The notes below the pieces were generated by a model. It searched no databases, was not told the DNA's origin, and saw only the letters and a list, made by a program, of their open reading frames with translations. Of a stretch of 64,000 bases of DNA, positions 52,699 to 60,998 are shown piece by piece. How positions within the stretch are numbered: position 1 is the stretch's first letter; each line of letters starts with the position of its first letter. This DNA comes from Conexibacter arvalis (GTDB lineage: Bacteria > Actinomycetota > Thermoleophilia > Solirubrobacterales > Solirubrobacteraceae): NCBI RefSeq assembly GCF_014199525.1, contig NZ_JACHNU010000001.1:1466182-1530181 (forward strand), read 5' to 3'. A program made the position numbers and the translations under genes.

Positions 52699-53574
52699 AT
52701 GACCCGCACATCCGACGACACGCCCGGCCGCGTCTGGCTGATCACCGGCGCCAGCCGCGGGCTCGGCCGCGCCTTCGCCGAGGCGGCGCTCGCCGCCGGC
52801 GACCGCGTCGTCGCGATCGCCCGCAGCGCCGAGCAGCTCGACCGGCTCGCCGCCGAGCACTGCGCCGATCGCGTCCTGCCGCTGCCCGCCGACGTCACCG
52901 ACCGCGCCGCCGTCTTCGCCGCCGTCGAACGGGCGGTCGCGCGGTTCGGCCGGCTCGACGTCGTCGTCAACAACGCCGGCACGATGTGGCTCGGCGCCGT
53001 CGAGGAGTTCGGCGAGCAGGAGGCGCGCGCGGCGATGGAGGTCAACTTCTTCGGCGCGCTCTGGGTGACCCAGGCGGTCGCGCCGCACCTGCGGGCGCAG
53101 GGCGACGGGCGCCTGCTGCAGATCTCCAGCGTCGGCGGCGTCGCGAGCGGGCCGACCGCCGGCCTCTACAGCGCCGGCAAGTTCGCCCTCGAGGGGATGA
53201 GCGAGGCGCTCGCCCAGGAGCTGGCGCCGTTCGGCGTCCGCGTGACGATCGTCGAGCCGGGCGGCTACTGGACCGACCTCTACCGGAGCGGCCTCCGCTA
53301 CGCCCGGCCGCTCGACGCGTACGCCCCGCTGCGCGAAGCGCCCGCGGACGGCGTCCCCGAGTCGAAGGACAGCGAGCCCGAGGTCGCGGCGGAGGCGGTG
53401 ATGACGCTCGTCGACAGCGACGACCCGCCGCTCCGTCTCGTCCTCGGCAGCGCCGTGCTCGACGCGATGATCGACGTGACCCGCAGACGGATCGAGACGT
53501 GGGAGCGGTGGGAGGAGGTCAGCCGCGCAGCCGAGCGCGCGGTCCCGATGCCCGACGGCTACCTCGACGTCTGA
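52699..53574 (+). CDS. Short-chain dehydrogenase/reductase (D)
   Basis: 291 residues. [28 protein letters not shown], catalytic [23 protein letters not shown] (Ser, Tyr-x3-Lys) and SLSQELA-type [25 protein letters not shown]. Probably regulated by the divergent TetR. No ribosome binding site is conspicuous before 52699 (AATAGGACGCC). Confidence 0.9.
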   Translation: MTRTSDDTPGRVWLITGASRGLGRAFAEAALAAGDRVVAIARSAEQLDRLAAEHCADRVLPLPADVTDRAAVFAAVERAVARFGRLDVVVNNAGTMWLGAVEEFGEQEARAAMEVNFFGALWVTQAVAPHLRAQGDGRLLQISSVGGVASGPTAGLYSAGKFALEGMSEALAQELAPFGVRVTIVEPGGYWTDLYRSGLRYARPLDAYAPLREAPADGVPESKDSEPEVAAEAVMTLVDSDDPPLRLVLGSAVLDAMIDVTRRRIETWERWEEVSRAAERAVPMPDGYLDV

Positions 53575-53654
53575 GCGCGCCCGGCCGCCGCCGGATCGGC
53601 CGGATGGGGCCGCTCAGCCGCCCGCGCCCCGCTGAGCCGGTCGCCGCTGCCCGC

Positions 53655-54503
53655 TCAGCGGGCCGCCGCGGCGGCGTCCTGCTCGACCTGCGCCTTCCAG
53701 GCGGCCTTGTCCTCGCGCCACTCCTCGTCGGTGCGGGTCAGCTTCCAGTAGCCGGAGACGGACATCTGCTCGACCGGGACGCCGCGCTCGACGACGAGAT
53801 GTCTGCGCACGTTGCGCACCGCGCTCGCCTCGCCGTGGACGAAGGCGTGGAGGCGGCCGGCGGGGAAGTCGAGCGCGCGGACGGCGTCGACCAGCACGCG
53901 GTCGTCGTGGGTCGGGTCGTGCAGCCAGGTGAGCCGGAGGTCGCCGGGGGTGGAGAGCGGCTGCTCCTCCTTGGGGCCGTCGACCTGGACGAGCACGTGG
54001 ACGGGCACGCCGGCCGGGATCCGCTCCAGCGAGGCGGCGATCGCCGGCAGGACGCTCATGTCGCCGACCAGCAGGTGCCAGTCCGCCGTCGCGTCGGGCG
54101 CGTAGCCGCCGCCCGGGCCGAGCAGCTGGACGGGATCGCCCGGCCGCAGGCCCAGCGCCCATGGCCCCGCGATCCCCTCGTCGCCGTGGCAGACGAAGTC
54201 GAGCGTCAGCCGCCGCGCGGCCTCGTCCCACGCGCGCACGGTGTAGCTGCGCAGTCTCGGCCACTGCGCCCGCGGCAGCTCCGCCTTGACCGCCTCGGCG
54301 TCGAACGGGAGCGCGTACGGCGCGCCGGCCGGCGGCAGCTGGAGCTTGACGTAGTGGTCGGTGAACTCGCCCGCGCCGAAGCCTGCGAGCGCGTCGCCGC
54401 CGACGACGACCCGGATCATGCTCGGCGTGAGTCGTTCGACCGTCTCCACGTGCGCGAGCAGCGCGCGGCGGGCGGGGCGTGGGGCAGCGGGAGTGTCGGC
54501 CAT
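53655..54503 (-). CDS. Siderophore-interacting protein (ViuB-type ferric-siderophore reductase)
   Basis: 282 residues. FAD domain with LRSYTVRAWDEAARRLTLDFVCHGDEG (RxYTVR flavin motif), a NAD-type domain LLVGDMSVLPAIAASLE, and HAFVHGEASAVRNVRRHLVVERGV with the family GEA motif. It releases iron from ferri-siderophores in the cytoplasm using NAD(P)H. A DtxR/IdeR-like half-symmetrical box lies upstream, so iron control is expected. Confidence 0.92.
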   Translation of the reverse strand: MADTPAAPRPARRALLAHVETVERLTPSMIRVVVGGDALAGFGAGEFTDHYVKLQLPPAGAPYALPFDAEAVKAELPRAQWPRLRSYTVRAWDEAARRLTLDFVCHGDEGIAGPWALGLRPGDPVQLLGPGGGYAPDATADWHLLVGDMSVLPAIAASLERIPAGVPVHVLVQVDGPKEEQPLSTPGDLRLTWLHDPTHDDRVLVDAVRALDFPAGRLHAFVHGEASAVRNVRRHLVVERGVPVEQMSVSGYWKLTRTDEEWREDKAAWKAQVEQDAAAAAR

Positions 54504-54548
54504 GGAGATCCTTGGGCGGTCGGGGCGAAGCGGTGCCCGGTCAGGGAT

Positions 54549-54563
54549 ATCAGGTCACCCTAA
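54549..54563 (-). promoter_or_regulatory. DtxR/IdeR-like iron box
   Basis: On the minus strand the site reads TTAGGGTGACCTGAT, about 46 bases before the siderophore-interacting protein ATG. Compared with the IdeR consensus (TTAGGTTAGCCTAACC) about 10 of the first 14 positions agree. Confidence 0.5.
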
Positions 54564-54621
54564 CGTCCACTGCGCGGAGCCGGCCGGCGCCCGCGCGATA
54601 CCAGTTCATGCGAAACCCTGC

Positions 54622-54649
54622 TTGACCTGAGGTGTTCGCCTGCTAACGT
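54622..54649 (+). promoter_or_regulatory. Sigma-70 type promoter for the cold-shock gene
   Basis: TTGACC, 16-base spacer, TAACGT. It would give a leader of about 105 bases before the ATG, as expected for cold-shock mRNAs. Confidence 0.6.
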
Positions 54650-54662
54650 CCGAGCACTCGAT

Positions 54663-54678
54663 CGGGTCATGAGACCCG
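54663..54678 (+). promoter_or_regulatory. Leader hairpin of the cold-shock gene
   Basis: CGGGTC-ATGA-GACCCG, a 6-bp stem in the 5' leader. It may take part in temperature control of translation. Confidence 0.4.
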
Positions 54679-54762
54679 GTGAAAGCAGTGTCAGCGCTCG
54701 TAGTCGTTGCATCCCAGCACCTCCACGTTCGCAGCACACAACACCCCGTGGAGGACACGGAC

Positions 54763-54966
54763 ATGGCTACAGGAACCGTGAAGTGGTTCAGCGACGAGAA
54801 GGGCTTCGGCTTCATCACGCCCGATGACCAGTCGAAGGACCTCTTCGTCCATCACACCGGCATCGTCGCCGACGGCTACCGCTCGCTGGCGGAGGGCTCC
54901 AAGGTCGAGTACGAGTCGGAGCCCGGCCCGAAGGGCCCGAAGGCCGTCAACGTCCGGCAGATCTGA
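54763..54966 (+). CDS. Cold-shock protein
   Basis: 67 residues. RNP1 KGFGFI and RNP2 DLFVHHT are intact, start MATGTVKWF. Single-stranded RNA chaperone. GTGGAGGAC seven bases upstream fixes the ATG at 54763; the frame upstream is not homologous. Long 5' leader, own promoter and terminator, so a monocistronic unit. Confidence 0.97.
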   Translation: MATGTVKWFSDEKGFGFITPDDQSKDLFVHHTGIVADGYRSLAEGSKVEYESEPGPKGPKAVNVRQI

Positions 54967-54993
54967 GCGCCGACCGCGCTTCCAGGCTTGTCA

Positions 54994-55021
54994 CCGAGGC
55001 CCGCCGACCGGCGGGCCTCGG
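54994..55021 (+). terminator. Terminator hairpin after the cold-shock gene
   Basis: CCGAGGCCCGCC-GACC-GGCGGGCCTCGG, a perfect 12-bp stem with a 4-base loop, 27 bases after the stop. No T-run. Confidence 0.8.
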
Positions 55022-55102
55022 CCGTTCCAGGGGCGGTGAGCGGGCGCGCGATCCCGTCGCTGCGCATTTCTCACATCTCCCCGCGTGCGGCATCATGAGG
55101 GG

Positions 55103-55741
55103 ATGACCACTCCTCCGCCCACGCGCAGCGTCAAGTTCTCCGACGACGAACGAGGCGGATGGTCCTCCGACCGGCCCCGCAGAGAGGGGGCGCCGCGTCC
55201 CGTCGACGTCTCCGTCCGCGGTCGGGTCCTGAGCCCGACCGATCGCCTGCGCTACTCGCCCGGCAGCCTCGTGATGATCGTCTCGCCCGCGAAGGCCGAG
55301 CGCGACCGCTTCACGAGACGGACGCTGATCGAAGACCAGGCGGCCGTGCTGTCGCTCGACAAGGTCCGCGCGCTGCTGAGAGGCCGCGTCCCGGACGAGC
55401 AGGCGGAGGAGCGGGCCGCGCAGCTGCTCGACGCCGCCGCGACGAAGCGCTTCGAGGCCGGCGAGTCGGTCGTGATCGCCGCCGACGGGCTCGGGCCCAA
55501 TGAGCGCGACCACTGGGTCCGGCTCGCCCACCGCTTCCGCCGGCCGCGCCACCTGATCCTGATCGAGGTCGGCCGCGACCAGGTCGCCGACGACGACCGC
55601 GCGCCGCTGAACGAGCTCCGCAAGGCACTCGACGGCGGCGAGCTCGGAGAGGCTGGCTTCCACACGGCCCTGCGGCTCAGCGGCCCGACGGTCGCCGAGC
55701 TGAAGCGGATCGTCTTCCGCCAGGCGCCACGCGACGAGTAA
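55103..55741 (+). CDS. Kinase-like (polynucleotide kinase/AAA) protein without P-loop
   Basis: 212 residues. The order of elements resembles the AAA_33/PNKP-type kinases: SLVMIVSPAKAERDRF where the Walker A loop should be, VLSLDKVRALLRGRVPDEQAEERA (a D-x-x-R segment), AATKRFEAGESVVIAADGL and HLILIEVGRDQ. The Walker A glycine-lysine-serine is gone (SPAKAERD in place of GxxGxGKS), so nucleotide binding is doubtful. Perhaps a pseudo-kinase. I start at ATG 55103 with GAGGGG just before; GTG 55085 is possible. Not recognised as a named family. Confidence 0.6.
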   Translation: MTTPPPTRSVKFSDDERGGWSSDRPRREGAPRPVDVSVRGRVLSPTDRLRYSPGSLVMIVSPAKAERDRFTRRTLIEDQAAVLSLDKVRALLRGRVPDEQAEERAAQLLDAAATKRFEAGESVVIAADGLGPNERDHWVRLAHRFRRPRHLILIEVGRDQVADDDRAPLNELRKALDGGELGEAGFHTALRLSGPTVAELKRIVFRQAPRDE

Positions 55742-55866
55742 GCCCAGCGCAGGGCGCCGCCGCGGGCGGCGGTGGGGACGGGCGCGTGCGGCGCACGCTT
55801 CGGCCGGTGACGATGCGGCGCTGTCGGCGGTCGCCTGGGCTCGCGCGCCGGGAGCGGATTGCGCGC

Positions 55867-56718
55867 TCAGACGGAGCGGGCGCGGGCTTGGAGGGCGGCG
55901 ACGTGGGCTGTCGCCAGCTCGCGGCCGCGCGGCGTCAGCGACAGCCAGCGGCGGGGGCGCAGCCGGCCGCGGCGTTCGCGCTCGACGAGGCCGGCGCGGG
56001 TCAGCGCGGCGAGCCGGTCGGCGAGCACGACGCGGTCGAGCGGGATCGCGGCCGCGAGCATCTCCTCCCGCGCCGCGCGCGCCGGCAGCAGCAGCGCGGC
56101 GATCGAGAAGTCGGCCAGGTCGGCCAGCTGCGGCGCCGGCGACGGCGCGTCGACGGCGCGCAGCTCGGCGGCGGCGACCTCGCGCGCGGCGCGCTCCAGC
56201 GCGGCTTCCGAGGTGCGCCGCGCCCGCGCGGCCGCGAGGCGGGAGAGCAGCAGCACGAGGCAGTCGGCGATCCAGAGCATGCGGACGCCGCGGGCGCGGA
56301 GGCGGGCGATCGCGATCCGGCTGAGGGCGACGACCGCCAACAGCGCGCCGACCGACCCGCACGACGTGCGCATGAGGCCGAGCACCGGCGCCGCCTCGGC
56401 TCGCTTCCACGCCTGCTCGTCGCCGAAGGCCGCCGGGTCGCCGAGCCACAGGTCGGCGCCGGCGGCGCCGCTCCACGGCAGCCCCGCGACGACGCTCGCC
56501 CCGCCGATCGCGTACCGCAGCCGCCGCTGGTGGCGCCATCCGTCGAGGCTTCGCGCGCCGATGCTCGTGAGCGCGAGCGCCGTGCCGAGCGCGGTCGCCC
56601 AGCGCGGATCGCGCCGGCGCCGCTCGGCCAGCACCTGCGCCTGACGGAGGCGCAGCTCGCCGAGCGCGCGGCGCGCTTCGGCGGGGGAGGGAGCGGCGGA
56701 TGCGGTCTCTGGCGCCAT
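55867..56718 (-). CDS. Membrane protein with C-terminal winged helix
   Basis: 283 residues that I do not recognise as a named family. Residues ~35-165 have several hydrophobic stretches, e.g. YAIGGASVVAGLPWSG and SVGALLAVVALSRIAIARL, suggesting 3-4 membrane segments. Residues ~190-280 look like a PadR/MarR winged helix: AAIPLDRVVLADRLAALTRAGLVERERRGRLRPRRWLSLTPRGRELA (in parts). A membrane-tethered regulator is one reading. The start at 56718 has no clear ribosome binding site. Confidence 0.6.
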   Translation of the reverse strand: MAPETASAAPSPAEARRALGELRLRQAQVLAERRRRDPRWATALGTALALTSIGARSLDGWRHQRRLRYAIGGASVVAGLPWSGAAGADLWLGDPAAFGDEQAWKRAEAAPVLGLMRTSCGSVGALLAVVALSRIAIARLRARGVRMLWIADCLVLLLSRLAAARARRTSEAALERAAREVAAAELRAVDAPSPAPQLADLADFSIAALLLPARAAREEMLAAAIPLDRVVLADRLAALTRAGLVERERRGRLRPRRWLSLTPRGRELATAHVAALQARARSV

Positions 56719-56879
56719 CGCGCCAGTATGCCGACCGACGCGGGCCGCGCGGTGCGGCTGGCACGAGCATGGCGCGGCGAGGCGGCGCGCGCGGGCAGAG
56801 TGGGCGGGCGGCGGGGGCGAGCGGCGGCGCCGGCCCGCGCGGCACACGGGCGCCGGCGGCGCCGAGCGCGCGCGTTCGC

Positions 56880-57734
56880 TCAGAGCGCGTGGCGCTCGCG
56901 CAGGGCGCGGGCGCGGGCGAGCGTCTCGGCGTCGAGCGGGACCTCGGCGACGACGCCGCGGGCGGCCAGCTCGTCGCGCAGCGCGGCGGCGACGTCGGCG
57001 ACCTCGATCCCCGGGACGAGGTCGTCGAGCGCGCCGACGGTCGCCGGGTCGAGCGGCAGGCCGAGGTCGGCGTGGACGGCCTCCAGCACCCCGCGCGCGC
57101 GCCAGCCGTCGCGCACGATCAGCAGGCCCTCGGTCCAGGTCGCGTGGCGCTTGACGCGCTGGGAGAGCCCGGCCAGCTTCACGCCGCCGGCGTGCAGGCT
57201 CCAGTCGCCGGGGCAGTACTCGTCCGGCAGCTGGCCGCGCTCGGCGCGCACCCCGACGCGCGCGAAGGCGCCGAGCACCGCATCGGCCAGCGCCGCGAAC
57301 CGCTCGCCGGTCGTCGAGTCGTCGGCCGGCTGCGCGATCCCGATCGACAGCGCCCCCTCGTGGATCGCCGCGGCGCGGCCGCCGCCGACCCGCAGCGTCG
57401 GCGTGAAGCCGCGGGCCCGCGCCGTCTCGACCGCGGCGTCGAAGCCGGGCAGGATCCGGTCGAGGCGGCCGAAGGAGAGCGTCGGCGCGGGGCGGCCGAT
57501 GCGGAAGGCGGCGGGGGCGCCGTCGGCGACGCGGTCGAGCAGCGCCTCGCCGAGCGCGACGTCGAGGACCGGGTCGTCGGCGAGCGAGGCGGTGATCAGC
57601 CGCAACGGCTCGGCCGCGCCCGCTGCGATCGCGTCGCGGGGACGCGCGTCTGCCGCGGCCGCGCCCGCGATCGGCCGCGCGCCGGAACCGGTGGGCGCGT
57701 CGAGACGCGGGGCGCTCGGCTCAGGCGGCGCCAC
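56880..57734 (-). CDS. Lipoate-protein ligase A family protein
   Basis: 284 residues from a GTG. Biotin/lipoate ligase fold: RVGGGRAAAIHEGALSIGI and HAGGVKLAGLSQRVKRHATWTEG with the likely catalytic Lys. It would attach lipoate or octanoate to E2/H-protein lipoyl domains, or related transfer. The N-terminal ~40 residues are low-complexity. The start overlaps the end of DAHP synthase by 14 bases. Confidence 0.8.
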   Translation of the reverse strand: MAPPEPSAPRLDAPTGSGARPIAGAAAADARPRDAIAAGAAEPLRLITASLADDPVLDVALGEALLDRVADGAPAAFRIGRPAPTLSFGRLDRILPGFDAAVETARARGFTPTLRVGGGRAAAIHEGALSIGIAQPADDSTTGERFAALADAVLGAFARVGVRAERGQLPDEYCPGDWSLHAGGVKLAGLSQRVKRHATWTEGLLIVRDGWRARGVLEAVHADLGLPLDPATVGALDDLVPGIEVADVAAALRDELAARGVVAEVPLDAETLARARALRERHAL

Positions 57735-58797
57735 GCCGCGCGCGCACCGCGGCGGCGAAGCCGTCGAGGACGCCGACCGTCGTCTCCCAGTCCATGCACT
57801 TGTCCGTGATCGACTGGCCGTAGGTCAGGTTCGCGCCGTCGCCGAGGCTCTGGTTGCCGCCGACGAGGAACGACTCCAGCATCACGCCGACGATCGCGCG
57901 GTTGCCGGCGGCGACCTGGTCGGCGATCTCCTGCGAGACGACCGCCTGACGCTCGTGGTCCTTGGCGCTGTTGTCGTGGGAGGCGTCGACGATCACCCGC
58001 TCCTGCAGCCCGGCCTGCGCCATCTGCGCGAGCGCGGCGGCGACCTGCTCGGGACCGTGGTTCGGCATCCCGCGGCCGCCGCGGAGGATGATGTGACAGT
58101 CGGCGTTGCCGCGCGTGGTGAAGACGGCCGGCGTGCCCGACTCCTCGACGCCGGCGAAGGTGTGCGGCGCGGCGGCGGCGCGGACGGCGTCGACGGCGAC
58201 GCCGACGTCGCCGTCGGTGCGGTTCTTGAAGCCGATCGGCATCGACAGGCCGGAGGCGAGCTGACGGTGGGTCTGGCTCTCGGTCGTGCGCGCGCCGATC
58301 GCGCCCCAGGCGACGGTGTCGGCGATGTACTGCGGGATGATCGGGTCGAGGAACTCGCAGCCGACCGGCAGCCCCAGCTCCAGCACCTCCAGCAGCAGTC
58401 TGCGCGCCACCCGCAGGCCGCTGTTGACGTCGAACGAGCCGTCGAGGTGGGGGTCGTTGATCAGCCCCTTCCAGCCGGTCGTCGTGCGCGGCTTCTCGAA
58501 GTAGACGCGCATCACGACCTGCAGCTCCTGCGCGTGCTCGGCGGCGACGGCGGCGAGCCGTCTGGCGTAGTCGAGCGCCGCGTCGGGGTCGTGGACGCTG
58601 CACGGGCCGACGACGACGAGCAGCCGGTCGTCGGCGCGGTCGAGGATGCGGGCCGCCTCGGCGCGCCCCTTGAGGACGACCTCGGCCTGGGCGTCGCTGA
58701 GCGGCAGCTGGTGCAGCATCAGCGCGGGGGTGACCAGCGGGACGATGCGGCCGATGCGCTGGTCGCGCAGCTCTTCGAGATGTCGCGTGATGCTCAC
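57721..58797 (-). CDS. 3-deoxy-7-phosphoheptulonate synthase (DAHP synthase, type I)
   Basis: 358 residues of the AroFGH type. VVGPCSVHDPDAAL, KPRTTTGWKGLINDPHLDGSFDVN, GARTTESQTHRQLASGLSMPIGFKN, DASHDNSAKDHERQ and ESFLVGGNQ are all present. It condenses PEP and erythrose 4-phosphate at the start of the shikimate pathway. A feedback site cannot be read here. Confidence 0.96.
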   Translation of the reverse strand: MSITRHLEELRDQRIGRIVPLVTPALMLHQLPLSDAQAEVVLKGRAEAARILDRADDRLLVVVGPCSVHDPDAALDYARRLAAVAAEHAQELQVVMRVYFEKPRTTTGWKGLINDPHLDGSFDVNSGLRVARRLLLEVLELGLPVGCEFLDPIIPQYIADTVAWGAIGARTTESQTHRQLASGLSMPIGFKNRTDGDVGVAVDAVRAAAAPHTFAGVEESGTPAVFTTRGNADCHIILRGGRGMPNHGPEQVAAALAQMAQAGLQERVIVDASHDNSAKDHERQAVVSQEIADQVAAGNRAIVGVMLESFLVGGNQSLGDGANLTYGQSITDKCMDWETTVGVLDGFAAAVRARRGAA

Positions 58798-58843
58798 GGG
58801 AGCCAGAATAGCCGCAGCGTGCCGGCCGATGCCGGCAGAACCC

Positions 58844-59824
58844 CTACGTGGCCGCGTGCGTGCGCGCGGGCGGGCGCCGCTTGGAGTCGAGCCGGTCGGG
58901 GTCGACGCGCACCACGTCCCACGCCAGGCCCGCCTGCTCCAGCAGCGCGATCACGCCCGCCGAGATGTCGAGCTGCCAGCGGTCGACGCCATGACGGGCC
59001 GAGGTGGGGAAGGCGTGGTGGGCGTTGTGCCACGCCTCGCCGAGCGAGAAGGGCGCCAGCCACGCGAGGTTGCGCGACTGGTCGCCGGTCTCGAACGGGC
59101 GCCGGCCGAAGAAGTGGCAGAGCGAGTTGATCGAGTAGGTGACGTGGTGCAGCAGCAGGATCCGCACCAGCCCGCCCCACAGCAGCGCGGTCAGCGCCGC
59201 CTCCCACGACAGCCCGCCGAGCAGGAAGCCGAGCGCGCCCGCGAGCAGGAAGCCGCCGACCGCCCAGAAGATGAACGTGCGGTCGAACCACGCGACGACC
59301 GGATCTCTCATCAGGTCGGGCGCGTAGCGGGTCTTGCGGCCGCGGTGGGTGTGGACGAACAGCCAGCCGACGTGCGCGTGGGCAAGGCCGCGCAGCGCGC
59401 CTCTCCAGCCGTGCCCGTGCTCGACGTGCGGGCTGTGCGGGTCGCCGAAGCGGTCGGAGAAGGCGTGGTGCTTGCGATGGTCGGCGACCCACGAGATCAC
59501 CGGCCCCTCGATCGCGATCGACCCCCACGCCGCGAAGAAGGCGCGGACGGCCGGGGTCGTCTTGAAGGCGCGGTGGGTGAACAGCCGGTGGAAGCCGACG
59601 GTGATCCCGAGGCCGCTGAAGAAGTACATGATCGCCAGCACGGCGAGGTCGCTCCAGCCGAGCGCGACCGCCCACAACTGCCAGGCGACAAGGCCGAGCG
59701 CGAGCACCGGGACGATCGTCACCAGGCCGGTGATGATGCGGTCGCGCCGTTCGTTGGCGACCGGTTCGACGTCGTCCGGCGTCGGTCCGTCGGCCCGGCC
59801 CGTCCCGGCCTCGGTGCTGTCCAC
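58844..59824 (-). CDS. Fatty acid (acyl-CoA) desaturase
   Basis: 326 residues. Three histidine boxes: GFHRLFTHR, DHRKHHAFSD and EAWHNAHHAF, plus four membrane segments. It puts a cis double bond into acyl chains using O2 and a ferredoxin. GTG start at 59824 has AGGAGACC upstream. Monocistronic on the minus strand, with TAGGAT near position -60 as a -10 candidate. Confidence 0.93.
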   Translation of the reverse strand: MDSTEAGTGRADGPTPDDVEPVANERRDRIITGLVTIVPVLALGLVAWQLWAVALGWSDLAVLAIMYFFSGLGITVGFHRLFTHRAFKTTPAVRAFFAAWGSIAIEGPVISWVADHRKHHAFSDRFGDPHSPHVEHGHGWRGALRGLAHAHVGWLFVHTHRGRKTRYAPDLMRDPVVAWFDRTFIFWAVGGFLLAGALGFLLGGLSWEAALTALLWGGLVRILLLHHVTYSINSLCHFFGRRPFETGDQSRNLAWLAPFSLGEAWHNAHHAFPTSARHGVDRWQLDISAGVIALLEQAGLAWDVVRVDPDRLDSKRRPPARTHAAT

Positions 59825-59941
59825 GGCAAGGTCTCCTGCGGCGGTCGTTCGGCGGAAAAGTCACGGCATCCTAGCGATGGCGCGGGCATGCCACGCCGCT
59901 TTCCGTGCCGCTGCCGCGCCAGGCGGCGGTGCGGTGCGCGC

Positions 59942-60862
59942 TCAGCCGCCGCGAGCGTCGTCGAGCTCGCGGGCGCTGACGCTGCGTGCGAGCTCGACGA
60001 AGGCGTCGACGAGCGGCTCTGCCGTCTCGCTGCGGCGGCGGACCACCGCGAGCGTCGCCGGCTCGGCCTCGGCGAGCGGGACGAAGCGGATCCCCGGCCA
60101 CGGGTAGTAGCGGCTGATCAGCGTCGGCGCGGTGTCGATCCCCTTGCCCTGCGCGATCAGGTGGAGCCACTCCTCGAGCGTGTCGGCGGTGTGCGGGTGG
60201 ACGCGCGGGCGGCGGCCCAGCTCCTCGGTCAGCAGCCAGAAGTCGCGCCACTGCTGCGGGACGGCGGTCGAGTGGCTGATGAAGGTCTCCTCGGCGAGGT
60301 CGGCCGGCGTCAGCCGCGCGCGGGCGGCGAGCGGATGGGTGCTCGCGAGCAGCACGACGCGCGGCTCCTCGACCAGCGAGATCACCTCGACCTCGCCGCG
60401 CCCGTCCTCCTCGTAGGGGAGGTAGAGGAAGGCGACGTCGGCGCGCGCCTCGGTGAGGCTGTCCTGGATCTGGGCGAAGTCGAAGGCGTGGACCTCGACC
60501 TGCGCGGTCGGGCGCTCCTGCTTCAGCTCGCCGAGCACCGCCGACAGCAGCTCGCCCGGCACCGCGCCGAGGCAGCCGACCGCGAGCGTGTCGGCCTCGC
60601 GCTGCGCGTGGGCGCGCGCCTCCGCGAGCACGCGGTCGGCGGCGGCGAGCAGCTCGCGCGCCTGCGGCAGCAGCGCCGCCCCGACCGCCGTCAGCGCGAC
60701 GCGACGGTTGGAGCGGGTGAACAGCGGAGCGCCGATCTCGCGCTCGAGCGCGACGACCTGGGCGCTCAGAGCCGACTGCGCGAGATGCAGCCGCGACGCG
60801 GCGCGGGTGAAGTGCAGCTCCTCGGCGACGGCGACGAAATAGCGCAGCTGACGCAGATCCAT
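59942..60862 (-). CDS. LysR family transcriptional regulator
   Basis: 306 residues. Typical HTH MDLRQLRYFVAVAEELHFTRAASRLHLAQSALSAQV (first 60 residues) and a periplasmic-binding-like effector domain. It is divergent from the class II histone deacetylase-like gene; the T-N11-A dyad at 60874-60888 sits near its start, which suggests it controls that gene and itself. Confidence 0.93.
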   Translation of the reverse strand: MDLRQLRYFVAVAEELHFTRAASRLHLAQSALSAQVVALEREIGAPLFTRSNRRVALTAVGAALLPQARELLAAADRVLAEARAHAQREADTLAVGCLGAVPGELLSAVLGELKQERPTAQVEVHAFDFAQIQDSLTEARADVAFLYLPYEEDGRGEVEVISLVEEPRVVLLASTHPLAARARLTPADLAEETFISHSTAVPQQWRDFWLLTEELGRRPRVHPHTADTLEEWLHLIAQGKGIDTAPTLISRYYPWPGIRFVPLAEAEPATLAVVRRRSETAEPLVDAFVELARSVSARELDDARGG

Positions 60863-60873
60863 CGCGCGTGATC

Positions 60874-60888
60874 ATCGCATGAGGCGAT
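60874..60888. promoter_or_regulatory. LysR-type T-N11-A dyad
   Basis: ATCGC-ATGAG-GCGAT, with the T-N11-A frame at 60875-60887, in the divergent LysR/deacetylase intergenic region. Confidence 0.6.
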
Positions 60889-60998
60889 CAGTCGATCGCA
60901 AAACCCTGTTGCCCGGTCGCGCCGCGCCCCCGAGCATGGCGGCTGTCCCGAGCCGCGGAGGTTGAGGAGCGTCCGCGGCGCCGATCGAGGAGTGGTGG

